Shown: positions 1 through 5,471 of the stretch, one piece after another
How positions within the stretch are numbered: position 1 is the stretch's first letter
Layout: each line of letters starts with the position of its first letter
Translations under genes and position numbers: made by a program
The notes under the pieces: generated by a model
What the model was told of the DNA's origin: nothing
What the model saw: only the letters and a program-made list of their open reading frames with translations
The model's database searches: none
Assembly: GCA_003153655.1 (NCBI GenBank)
Contig: PMAK01000051.1
Span: 8,089-14,266 of the forward strand
Reading direction: 5' to 3'
DNA: 6,178 bases
From: Phycisphaerales bacterium
GTDB taxonomy: Bacteria; Planctomycetota; Phycisphaerae; Tepidisphaerales; Tepidisphaeraceae

Positions 1-84
1 GCCACAGATAAAAATCAGATGCACACAGATAAAATGCAATTTGATTTGGCTTTCATCTGTGTGCATCTGATTTTTATCTGTGGC
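1..84. repeat. Perfect 30-bp inverted repeat with 24-base loop
   Basis: Bases 1-30 and 55-84 are exact reverse complements, separated by a 24-base A/T-rich spacer (31-54). Each arm contains three copies of the pentamer CAGAT (5-9, 16-20, 26-30) or its complement ATCTG (55-59, 65-69, 76-80), at spacings of 11 and 10 bp, close to one DNA helical turn. An 11-bp direct repeat CACAGATAAAA also occurs at 3-13 and 24-34. The element lies 58 bases past the serC stop codon, so serC transcripts that read through would form a long hairpin there. No U tract follows the stem inside the window, so it is not a standard Rho-independent terminator. The repeat touches the window edge and may extend beyond it. 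From memory, similar ATCTGTG-rich spacer repeats occur in planctomycete and other environmental genomes; this was not checked here. Confidence 0.9.
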
Positions 85-97
85 TAAATTGCATTTC

Positions 98-125
98 TTC
101 GCGTCTTCCTCTGCGTCTCTGCGGC
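98..125. repeat. GCGTCT-type intergenic micro-repeat
   Basis: This short stretch is built from related units: GCGTCT at 101-106 and 113-118 (12 bases apart), then CTGCGGC at 119-125. It lies between the large inverted repeat and the end of serC and differs in composition from both. From memory it resembles the 'cttcgcgtctttgcg' family of spacer repeats seen in many environmental bacterial genomes, often next to the ATCTGTG family. That is a recollection, not a search result. No coding potential is apparent. Confidence 0.4.
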
Positions 126-142
126 TGCATTTTGTATTTCCG

Positions 143-1222
143 CTATGACTTCTTCGAGGCGAAATCTTTCATGAACTGGGCCAGGGCCTGGCATCCTTCG
201 ACCGGCATTGCGTTGTAGGCGCTGGCGCGGATGCCGCCTACTGTGCGGTAGCCTTTCAGGCCGACCATTTCGCTTTTGGCGGCTGTTTTTATGAATTCGT
301 CTGTGAGTTCCTCGCTTGGCAACTTGTATGTCAGGTTCATGTGTGAACGCTGCTCTTTGTTGGAGACGGTGCCTTTGTAGAAGCCGTTGCTGCCGTCAAT
401 GACACTATAGATCAGGCCTGCTTTGGTGGCGTTGCGTTTTTCCATTGCGGCGAGTCCGCCCTGGACTTCGAGCCAGCGGAAAATCTCGAGCAAGATGTAG
501 ACGCCGAAGGTTGGGGGCGTGTTGACCATCGACTTGTTCTCGGCCTGGTCTTTGAAGCTCCAGAGCTTGCTGAGGGTTTTCTTCTGCTTGGGATAGAGAT
601 CTTTGCGAACGATCGCCAGGACGACGCCGGAGGGGCCTAGATTTTTTTGTGCGCCGCCGTAGACGAAGGCGCAATCTTTGACCGGATGGGGACGAGACAT
701 GAATTCGCTGCTGGCATCGACGACCAGGTTGGGATGCTTTGGCCAGGTCGGCAGACGATGGCCGTGAACTGTTTCGTTGGTGCAGACGTGGAAATAATCG
801 GCTTTGTCCGACATTTTCCATTCGCCTGAGGCTGGTGAATGATCAAAATTGCTGGCTTCGCTGGTGGCGACCACGTTGATGGCGCCGACGTCTTTGCCGG
901 CGGAGACGGCTTTTTTGCTCCACTCGCCGCCGACGAGATAATCCGCGCTGGTGTGGAGGAAATTCATCGGGATCAGGGTGAAGAACATGGTGGCGCCGCC
1001 CTGGAGAAACAGGACGTCGTGGGTGTCGCCCAGGCCGAGGAGTTGCTTGCATCGGGTGTTTGCTTCGTCGTTGACGGCTTCAAATTCCTTGCCGCGATGA
1101 CTGACCTCGGCGATGCCAAATCCCTTGCCCTGGTAATCGACGAGAGCGGTCGCGGATTTCTCCAGGACTTCGGTTGGCAACATTGCCGGACCTGCGCTGA
1201 AATTGAAAATTCGGTGAGACAT
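143..1222 (-). CDS. serC: Phosphoserine aminotransferase
   Basis: This 359-residue class V PLP-dependent aminotransferase should convert 3-phosphohydroxypyruvate and glutamate to O-phosphoserine and 2-oxoglutarate, the second step of serine synthesis. In some bacteria the same enzyme serves pyridoxal phosphate synthesis (PdxF). The family hallmarks are all visible: FNFSAGPAMLP at 7-17, FGIAEVSHRG near 35-44, QGGAT at 74-78, TNETVHG at 148-154, and the PLP-lysine motif GAQKNLGPSG with Lys193. NTPPTF (234-239) and the C-terminal GLKGYRTVGGIRASAYNAMP (321-340) follow. Length matches the usual ~360 residues, so the gene looks intact. The ATG start is supported by a Shine-Dalgarno AAGGAAG 7 bases upstream. 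It lies 35 bases downstream of a sugar isomerase gene on the same strand and is probably co-transcribed with it. The stop is TAG. serA, its common partner, is not in the window. Confidence 0.97.
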   Translation of the reverse strand: MSHRIFNFSAGPAMLPTEVLEKSATALVDYQGKGFGIAEVSHRGKEFEAVNDEANTRCKQLLGLGDTHDVLFLQGGATMFFTLIPMNFLHTSADYLVGGEWSKKAVSAGKDVGAINVVATSEASNFDHSPASGEWKMSDKADYFHVCTNETVHGHRLPTWPKHPNLVVDASSEFMSRPHPVKDCAFVYGGAQKNLGPSGVVLAIVRKDLYPKQKKTLSKLWSFKDQAENKSMVNTPPTFGVYILLEIFRWLEVQGGLAAMEKRNATKAGLIYSVIDGSNGFYKGTVSNKEQRSHMNLTYKLPSEELTDEFIKTAAKSEMVGLKGYRTVGGIRASAYNAMPVEGCQALAQFMKDFASKKS

Positions 1223-1229
1223 ATTTGTA

Positions 1230-1236
1230 CTTCCTT
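1230..1236 (-). promoter_or_regulatory. Ribosome binding site of serC
   Basis: AAGGAAG on the minus strand lies 7 bases before the serC ATG. It fixes the start codon and suggests translation from a leadered, probably polycistronic mRNA. This contrasts with the isomerase gene just upstream, which has no such site. Confidence 0.75.
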
Positions 1237-1257
1237 AAAAAAGTAAATTGAATGTAT

Positions 1258-2037
1258 TCAGGCCTCTTCCCATTGCCGCCTGATGAACGAAACGACTCGT
1301 GTCCCGACCGTTTGAAAATCGTCGAAGCCCAGCGCCTCGACGCAGATCGCCCCCTGATAATTGGCTCGCTTGAGGAGGCGGAAGAAGGGGCGGTAATCAG
1401 CCGTCCCGCTTTCGCCCGGGGCGACGCGACCCTCCTTGTCGGCCAGATGAACGTGTCGAATCCAGGGCATTGCCGCGGCCAGGTTTTCCAGCGGCTCGTT
1501 CTCGACCCAGAAATGATAGCTGTCAACCAGACATTGGAAACTCGGGTGATCCACGGCTTTCACATATTCCATCGCTTCGGCGACGCTGTTGATGATATTG
1601 CATTCTCCGCGATTCAGCGGTTCGGCGACGAGGGTGATTCCCGCGCTGGCGCATGATCCAGCGGCCATTTTGCAAAATGAGACGATCTGTGCCTGAGCGC
1701 GCTTGCGGTCGAATCCGTCCGGCACGTTCCGCGCAACGCCGCTGCCGAATACCAAGATTTTCATGCCCACGCGCTTTGCGCGGGATACAACATTGCCGAT
1801 ATATTTTTGGAGCTGATCGAAATTGACGGAATCACCGACGATTTTTAAATCCCCCGGCACCAGCGAATTTGCGGCCAGGACCGGAAGCGCTGATCCGCCA
1901 ACCCTTTTCATCCCACCCCATTGTGCATCGTCAATCAAGCCCTGAAGCAGCGTCTGAACGTTTTCCTCAACGAAATCCGCGCCGGTGTCCCGCAATTCAG
2001 CGGCACGTTCAACCTTGGTGCAGATTCCGAGGCGCAT
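1258..2037 (-). CDS. Sugar phosphate isomerase/epimerase (TIM barrel, AP_endonuc_2 fold)
   Basis: This 259-residue protein has the pattern of the xylose-isomerase-like TIM-barrel family (PF01261 type), which includes sugar epimerases, hydroxypyruvate isomerase and inosose dehydratases. The four expected metal-site residues can be picked out: Glu139 in VAEPLNR, Asp172 in VDSYH (with His175), His197 in VHLAD, and Glu234 in CVEAL. The N-terminal MRLGICTKV fits the first beta strand and GADFVEENV fits strand/helix 2. There is no signal peptide, so it should be cytoplasmic. Length is typical (250-290), and nothing appears truncated. The substrate cannot be deduced from sequence. It precedes serC by 35 bases on the same strand, so the pair is likely an operon, but a shared pathway is only a guess. 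The ATG start has no Shine-Dalgarno; a TAGAAT hexamer lies 6 bases upstream. Confidence 0.85.
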   Translation of the reverse strand: MRLGICTKVERAAELRDTGADFVEENVQTLLQGLIDDAQWGGMKRVGGSALPVLAANSLVPGDLKIVGDSVNFDQLQKYIGNVVSRAKRVGMKILVFGSGVARNVPDGFDRKRAQAQIVSFCKMAAGSCASAGITLVAEPLNRGECNIINSVAEAMEYVKAVDHPSFQCLVDSYHFWVENEPLENLAAAMPWIRHVHLADKEGRVAPGESGTADYRPFFRLLKRANYQGAICVEALGFDDFQTVGTRVVSFIRRQWEEA

Positions 2038-2043
2038 GGGCGG

Positions 2044-2072
2044 ATTCTAGAATGACGGGTGTAGATTGGAAA
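2044..2072 (-). promoter_or_regulatory. Possible leaderless promoter of the isomerase-serC unit
   Basis: On the minus strand, TAGAAT (2044-2049) matches the -10 consensus at 5 of 6 positions and ends 6 bases before the ATG. TTTCCA (2067-2072) is a weak -35 match (4 of 6) at a 17-base spacing. Transcription would then begin at or next to the start codon, giving a leaderless mRNA, which fits the missing Shine-Dalgarno. The -10 also sits in a 10-bp palindrome, ATTCTAGAAT (2044-2053). This is consensus matching only. Confidence 0.35.
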
Positions 2073-2104
2073 GAGAATGGGATTGAAAGAGATTTCCCGT
2101 TGTC

Positions 2105-2881
2105 TCATTCCCTCACGGCGATTCCATCCGCGGTTACGAGCAAAATTCTGTCGGTTACCTGATGCGGCATTTGGGCGAAATCCTTGTGGACCTGTGGGCG
2201 GAGGCGCGTGACCGTTGGCTCGTCATTTCGGAAACAGAGGAGGATGTCACGATTGGGGATCGCGGCTGCGAAGGGGCTGCCGAGGTGCTCGCGGAGTTTT
2301 CCGTGGAGATCGGGCAGGAGGAGGCGGCTGGCGTCGTAACCATCCATCGTCTGGAAGAGGATCAGCTCGATTTCGCCTTGCTCGTCCTGGGCGGCGTGGG
2401 CGTTGATCGCCTGGCTTCGCAGGGTCAGGTTTTCCAGGGCAGCCTCATGCAGGTCGTCAACCGTGATCTTCCACTTCTTGAGGCGCTTATGAGTGATATG
2501 GGAGATGGTCCGATCATTGTCGATTCCGTAGGCGACGGAGAGGCCATCCACCAGGGGCTGCATTACGGATATCTGATGCGGATCGGCGCTTTCGGGGACG
2601 ACCATAGGCAAAACCCTGGGGCGCAGCTCTTCGAACGTGCCATCCAGATCGGGCGTTCCTTCAGCGGCGCGCAGGAGTTCGACGATCCATCGCTCTACGT
2701 GCCGGCGGGTGGATTCCGGGCGAAGGACGGACATGCGGTAGAGGTTTTCCAGGGAGGCGACGTGTCCGTTGACGCGCATGGAGAATGGCTCCTCCGCGCG
2801 CGAAATCTTCACGAGTGGGAATTTGTCGCCGACGGCCTTCAGAACTTCGTTGATGAATTGCTCGCGCGTGGGTGCGCTCAT
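2105..2881 (-). CDS. DUF1444 (YtpQ-like) family protein
   Basis: This is a soluble protein of 258 residues from the chosen ATG, of unknown function, assigned to DUF1444 (Bacillus YtpQ type) by overall pattern. Numbering from the alternative TTG start at 2887 (260 residues), the telling segments are a central PLVDGLSVAYGIDNDRTISH (111-130), the conserved MDGYDASRLLLPDL (181-194), AAIPNRDILLCFR (208-220), and a C-terminal tail ending in ILLVTADGIAV. No signal peptide or membrane segment is apparent. I prefer ATG at 2881 because TTG lies only two codons upstream and neither start has a Shine-Dalgarno. A TATTAT/TATATT hexamer pair lies 5-7 bases before the ATG. The gene sits alone, with 67 bases to the next gene and 139 bases to the previous one. 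Family assignment is moderately sure; the role is unknown. Confidence 0.75.
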   Translation of the reverse strand: MSAPTREQFINEVLKAVGDKFPLVKISRAEEPFSMRVNGHVASLENLYRMSVLRPESTRRHVERWIVELLRAAEGTPDLDGTFEELRPRVLPMVVPESADPHQISVMQPLVDGLSVAYGIDNDRTISHITHKRLKKWKITVDDLHEAALENLTLRSQAINAHAAQDEQGEIELILFQTMDGYDASRLLLPDLHGKLREHLGSPFAAAIPNRDILLCFRNDEPTVTRLRPQVHKDFAQMPHQVTDRILLVTADGIAVRE

Positions 2882-2886
2882 GCTCA

Positions 2887-2894
2887 ATAATATA
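2887..2894 (-). promoter_or_regulatory. Possible -10 element directly before the DUF1444 gene
   Basis: The minus strand reads TATATTAT, which contains TATATT and TATTAT, 7 and 5 bases before the ATG at 2881. No Shine-Dalgarno is present and I see no good -35 at 16-18 bases. It would place the transcription start at or very near the start codon. It also overlaps the alternative TTG start codon (2885-2887), which argues for the ATG. Confidence 0.35.
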
Positions 2895-3020
2895 CCAGCG
2901 CGGAGGCGTTTGGCGGGAATAGTGATTTGGCCCGCGGATTTCCGGGGCGTTCCACGAAGTTTTTTTTCACGATTGTGACGCGGACTCGCTGGGCTGATGA
3001 ACGAGCCGGGAATCGGACGG

Positions 3021-3725
3021 TCAGGCTGGTAGGCGGCGCGGCTTTTGGAATCGCGATATGAGATACGGCAGCGCGGTCAGCGCGAGAATGATCAGGTCGT
3101 GAAACAGCGCGTAGGAAACGCCCTGAAGGGGTGGAATAAAGCCCAGGCTGATTTGCCTGACTCCGCCGGGAATGGCGCGAGTGGCGTGAACTTGTGTTAT
3201 GCCTCCGATCAATGCGAGGAGGAAAAAACAGACGAGCGGCCAGACGGCGGTGAATCTTTGGCGGGTGGCGATAAGGGCGATGGCCCAGCCGATGAGAACC
3301 GGAGCGCCATAATAGAGCCATCGGCCAGCGCCGAAGTAGAGGATTGCGAGCCCGTCGATTCGGACAAAAGGCGTATCGGCGCCCGGGAGGAAGATTTTCC
3401 AGCCGGACCAGAGGATTGCGCAAGCTGCGAAGTATGCCGACGCGAGCAGGCAGATGGGGGCGACACCGAATATCAGCCACGGGGCGCGGGCGCTGATGGA
3501 TTGGAATTGCCGCTGATCGATCATCGCCTTGGCGAGATGATCGACTTCCCCGAGGCGGGCGAATGCGGCGGATTCGGCTTCTGCGCGATCGCGCCCTGCG
3601 CGCTGCTCGTCGGCCGTCAGGTCGGCCCAGTGGTCCGTCAGCTCGGCGAGGTAGCGGCGCACATGTCGGGGGGCGATGCCGGCGCGGAGCAGGCGTTCGC
3701 GGAGTTCATCGAAGGATCGGTGCAT
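3021..3725 (-). CDS. Membrane protein with N-terminal HAAS-like domain, PadR partner
   Basis: This 234-residue protein has two parts. Residues 1-75 are charged and helical (FDELRERLLRAGI, RRYLAELTDHWADL, FARLGEVDHLAKAMI). This is the pattern of HAAS / permease-prefix domains encoded next to PadR regulators. The rest holds about four hydrophobic membrane segments, near 82-107, 125-153, 159-178 and 203-223, ending in a basic tail (FQKPRRLPA). It overlaps the upstream padR gene by 20 bases and has its own Shine-Dalgarno GGAGG 5 bases before the ATG, inside padR. The overlap indicates translational coupling and joint control. In related PadR/HAAS modules the partner is a membrane protein controlled by, or working with, the regulator. 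No enzymatic motif or ABC permease domain is visible, and the precise role is unknown. Confidence 0.75.
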   Translation of the reverse strand: MHRSFDELRERLLRAGIAPRHVRRYLAELTDHWADLTADEQRAGRDRAEAESAAFARLGEVDHLAKAMIDQRQFQSISARAPWLIFGVAPICLLASAYFAACAILWSGWKIFLPGADTPFVRIDGLAILYFGAGRWLYYGAPVLIGWAIALIATRQRFTAVWPLVCFFLLALIGGITQVHATRAIPGGVRQISLGFIPPLQGVSYALFHDLIILALTALPYLISRFQKPRRLPA

Positions 3726-4062
3726 GTTGGCCTCCGGTCAGCATTTTTTGGATTGCGGTTATTAGATTCGTCCATGTGTTCGACAGGTCCGCCAGCCGGC
3801 GCGATCCGGCGGGTGTTAAGGAATAATAGATTCGGCTGCGGCCGCTGACGGTTTTGCGGCGGGATTTCAGAGCTCCATCGCGTTCCAGGGCGTGCAGGAC
3901 GGGATAGACGACGCCTTCGCCTACGGCGATCACGTTGCTGGTGCGGTCGCGGATGGCCTGGACGATTTCATAGCCGTACATTTCTCTTTGTTGGAGCAGA
4001 TTGAGGATGAGCAGTTCCGGAACTCCGTTCATGAAGTTGGGATTTGTTTCGCGGGCGGACAT
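3706..4062 (-). CDS. PadR family transcriptional regulator
   Basis: This 118-residue winged helix-turn-helix regulator belongs to the short PadR (subfamily 2) class. Conserved elements run in order: ELLILNLLQQREMYGYEIVQAI (16-37), the recognition-region pattern GEGVVYPVLHALERDGAL (48-65), and the wing GRSRIYYSLTPAGSRRLADL (74-93). A short C-terminal helix follows that should mediate dimer formation. It should act as a cytoplasmic repressor, with an unknown signal. Its last 20 bases overlap the start of a HAAS-like membrane gene, the usual partner of this class. The start at 4062 has no Shine-Dalgarno; M11 would be an alternative but also lacks one. An inverted repeat covering the start codon and a -10-like hexamer suggest autoregulation. 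Confidence 0.93.
   Translation of the reverse strand: MSARETNPNFMNGVPELLILNLLQQREMYGYEIVQAIRDRTSNVIAVGEGVVYPVLHALERDGALKSRRKTVSGRSRIYYSLTPAGSRRLADLSNTWTNLITAIQKMLTGGQHAPILR
3731..3735 (-). promoter_or_regulatory. Ribosome binding site of the HAAS-like membrane gene
   Basis: GGAGG on the minus strand lies 5 bases before the ATG at 3725 and within the last codons of padR. It confirms the overlapping start and supports coupled translation from one padR-led mRNA. Confidence 0.75.
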
Positions 4063-4074
4063 TGACGGGAATGT
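4059..4074. promoter_or_regulatory. Candidate PadR operator over the padR start codon
   Basis: The plus strand reads ACATT-GACGGG-AATGT, an inverted repeat with 5-bp arms and a 6-bp spacer, or ACAT-N8-ATGT. One arm contains the padR start codon and the other overlaps a -10-like TAACAT. PadR-type repressors are known to bind ATGT/ACAT inverted repeats with 8 bases between half-sites. Here the half-sites are in the opposite order from the commonly described ATGT-N8-ACAT, so the match is suggestive only. Confidence 0.3.
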
Positions 4075-4099
4075 TACCTTGTGGTTCTAGGTATCGCAA
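4071..4099 (-). promoter_or_regulatory. Possible padR promoter
   Basis: On the minus strand TTGCGA (-35-like, 4 of 6) is followed after 17 bases by TAACAT (4071-4076; -10-like, 4 of 6), which ends 8 bases before the padR ATG. Transcription would begin one or two bases before the start codon, consistent with the missing Shine-Dalgarno. The match is weak and rests on spacing and position. Confidence 0.3.
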
Positions 4100-4186
4100 G
4101 CAAAATCTCGGCGAAATTCGTAACAATTGAATACTCAACTCAAGAATTGATATGTTTTTGAAAAAGCAGGAAAGGAACTTGGGCGT

Positions 4187-5089
4187 CTATCCTTCGCCGC
4201 CGCCCAGTTCACGGCGCTGAAAGCTCCACATTCCGACGCAGAGGACAAACGTGCAATACGCAGCCGCATAAAGGGCGGCTATTCCCACGTATCCCCAGAT
4301 TGGCCCGAGCGCGACCGCCTGTGGATCGCTGGCGAAACTCCCGATTTTTATCGTCGAGAGGATCGTGATGTCTTTCAGATCAAACGTGCCGAGGAAGGGA
4401 AGCACAAGAGCCACAACGCGGCCTATGACGCGGACGATTTCAGGCTTGTCAGTCAATGGGCCGCCGATGATCGGCAGCAAGAATCGGGTCAGATTGCCGG
4501 CGAGATAAAGAATGATCACCGTGGGGAGATTCACCACCAGCGAAAACCGGGTTGAGAGCGCGACGCCGATCGCCGCCAGCACGCTGATCTGGAGCCAGGT
4601 CAGCACGAGCTGCGGAATCAGGCCGGAGATGTGCATCATGCGGTAATCGAGAATCTGCCTAGCCACCACGTCGTTCAGTGAATTGGCGTTGAGCAGATAG
4701 TCAGTGGGAATTCTGAGCCAGGTGCCGAAGATGACAATCACGCCGAGGATGGCGACGCCCAGCGCCGCCGCCATGATGATGCCGAGATATTTGCCGATCA
4801 TCACTTCCGAGCGGCGCACGGGCTTGCTCATTAGGGTGAGCATGGTGCGGTCCTCGATTTCCTCGTAAATGGATTTGCTGGTCGCGAAGAGGGTTGCCAG
4901 GAGAACCAGGAGGAGAATCACGTCAAGTGCGACGGATTTGAACATTTTGGTGTCTTCGCCTAGCGTGAAGAATGGGAGCAGGCCGAAGATAATTAGAATG
5001 GCGGCGCCCAGGGTGAGCAACAGCGCGTAGATCGGCTGGACCACGGTTTCGAGGAACGTATATCGAAGAATAACCAGAGTTCGGTACAT
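4187..5089 (-). CDS. ABC-2 type transporter permease
   Basis: This 300-residue inner-membrane permease resembles ABC-2 / NosY-like export subunits. About six or seven hydrophobic segments are visible, near 20-42, 53-71, 101-123, 158-181, 185-205, 222-236 and 264-290. The cytoplasmic loop at 75-103 carries the family signature YEEIEDRTMLTLMSKPVRRSEVMIGKYLG, which couples the membrane domain to the ATPase. The C-terminus has the common FQRREL pattern (290-295). It would work with a separate ATP-binding subunit, which is not encoded in this window. The cargo cannot be inferred. It follows the acylphosphatase gene by 34 bases on the same strand, so the two may share a transcript. Neither a Shine-Dalgarno nor a TANNNT hexamer is evident before the ATG. 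The stop is TAG. Confidence 0.88.
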   Translation of the reverse strand: MYRTLVILRYTFLETVVQPIYALLLTLGAAILIIFGLLPFFTLGEDTKMFKSVALDVILLLVLLATLFATSKSIYEEIEDRTMLTLMSKPVRRSEVMIGKYLGIIMAAALGVAILGVIVIFGTWLRIPTDYLLNANSLNDVVARQILDYRMMHISGLIPQLVLTWLQISVLAAIGVALSTRFSLVVNLPTVIILYLAGNLTRFLLPIIGGPLTDKPEIVRVIGRVVALVLPFLGTFDLKDITILSTIKIGSFASDPQAVALGPIWGYVGIAALYAAAYCTFVLCVGMWSFQRRELGGGEG

Positions 5090-5123
5090 TGAGCTTTAGG
5101 AATTTTGGGCGCCAGAGATATGT

Positions 5124-5414
5124 TTAATGCCGAATGGCGAAGTAATCAAATTCCCCGGTGGCGTTTGCTTCGGTCTGATCGACCCCCCGGATGTAGCCGT
5201 CCATTTTCCTGTTCAGGTCTTCCAGCAGATGATCCATTTCCTCGTCGGGGCCTTCAATGACCAATTCGACCCTTCCATCCGGCAGATTTCTTACATATCC
5301 GCCCACATCGTACTGCATCGCTAGGTTTGTCACGGTATATCGAAATCCCACCCCTTGAACCCGGCCGCTGAATCTACATTCGCGACGATGTTTCGGATGG
5401 GTGAACTGGGCCAT
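5124..5414 (-). CDS. acyP: Acylphosphatase
   Basis: This 96-residue cytoplasmic enzyme should hydrolyse the carboxyl-phosphate bond of acyl phosphates such as acetyl phosphate or 1,3-bisphosphoglycerate. The phosphate-binding loop GRVQGVGFRYT (17-27) is present with catalytic Arg25, followed by GGYVRNLPDGRVELVIEGP (38-56) with catalytic Asn43. The usual C-terminal FDYFAIRH tail follows. Length is normal, with about five extra residues at the N-terminus (TKPKHRRE-like basic stretch, MAQFTHPKHRREC). There is no Shine-Dalgarno; a TATATT hexamer ends 6 bases before the ATG, suggesting a leaderless transcript. The ABC permease gene follows after 34 bases. The metabolic reason for this pairing is not evident. 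Confidence 0.95.
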   Translation of the reverse strand: MAQFTHPKHRRECRFSGRVQGVGFRYTVTNLAMQYDVGGYVRNLPDGRVELVIEGPDEEMDHLLEDLNRKMDGYIRGVDQTEANATGEFDYFAIRH

Positions 5415-5420
5415 AGCGCA

Positions 5421-5426
5421 AATATA
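5421..5426 (-). promoter_or_regulatory. Possible -10 element of acyP
   Basis: TATATT on the minus strand matches the -10 consensus at 5 of 6 positions and lies exactly 6 bases before the acyP ATG. The transcription start would then coincide with the start codon. No good -35 is seen at 16-18 bases (TGTTGG or TTGTTG). Confidence 0.35.
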
Positions 5427-5471
5427 ACGCGTACCCCCTCAAACCAACAACATATTTTTTGCTCGTGAATG

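Noticed and set aside
1..84. CRISPR array
   Set aside because: The repeated units are inverted, only 5-11 bp, and have no regular unique spacers; no cas gene is nearby.
839..1246. 135-codon open frame on the plus strand
   Set aside because: It is antisense to the N-terminal third of serC, which is unmistakable; the translation is a shadow.
1258..2037. Endonuclease IV
   Set aside because: The fold is shared, but the full set of nine zinc ligands of endonuclease IV is not visible; only the four-residue epimerase-type metal site is.
2162..2890. 242-codon open frame on the plus strand
   Set aside because: It lies almost entirely antisense to the DUF1444 gene. Its product has no recognisable motif and its openness follows from the GC-biased third positions of the minus-strand gene.
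2960..2967. Eight-T run as a Rho-independent terminator
   Set aside because: It is a T run on the plus strand, where no gene ends. For the minus-strand genes it is an A run, and no GC-rich stem precedes it in the right orientation.
3045..3848. 267-codon open frame on the plus strand
   Set aside because: It is antisense to the HAAS-like gene and to padR, both of which have family patterns and supported starts. Its product is Gly/Glu/Asp-rich with no family features.
4151..4166. Small TTTTTGAAAAA palindrome after the permease gene as a terminator
   Set aside because: The stem is only A/T pairs with almost no loop, and no U tract follows a GC stem.
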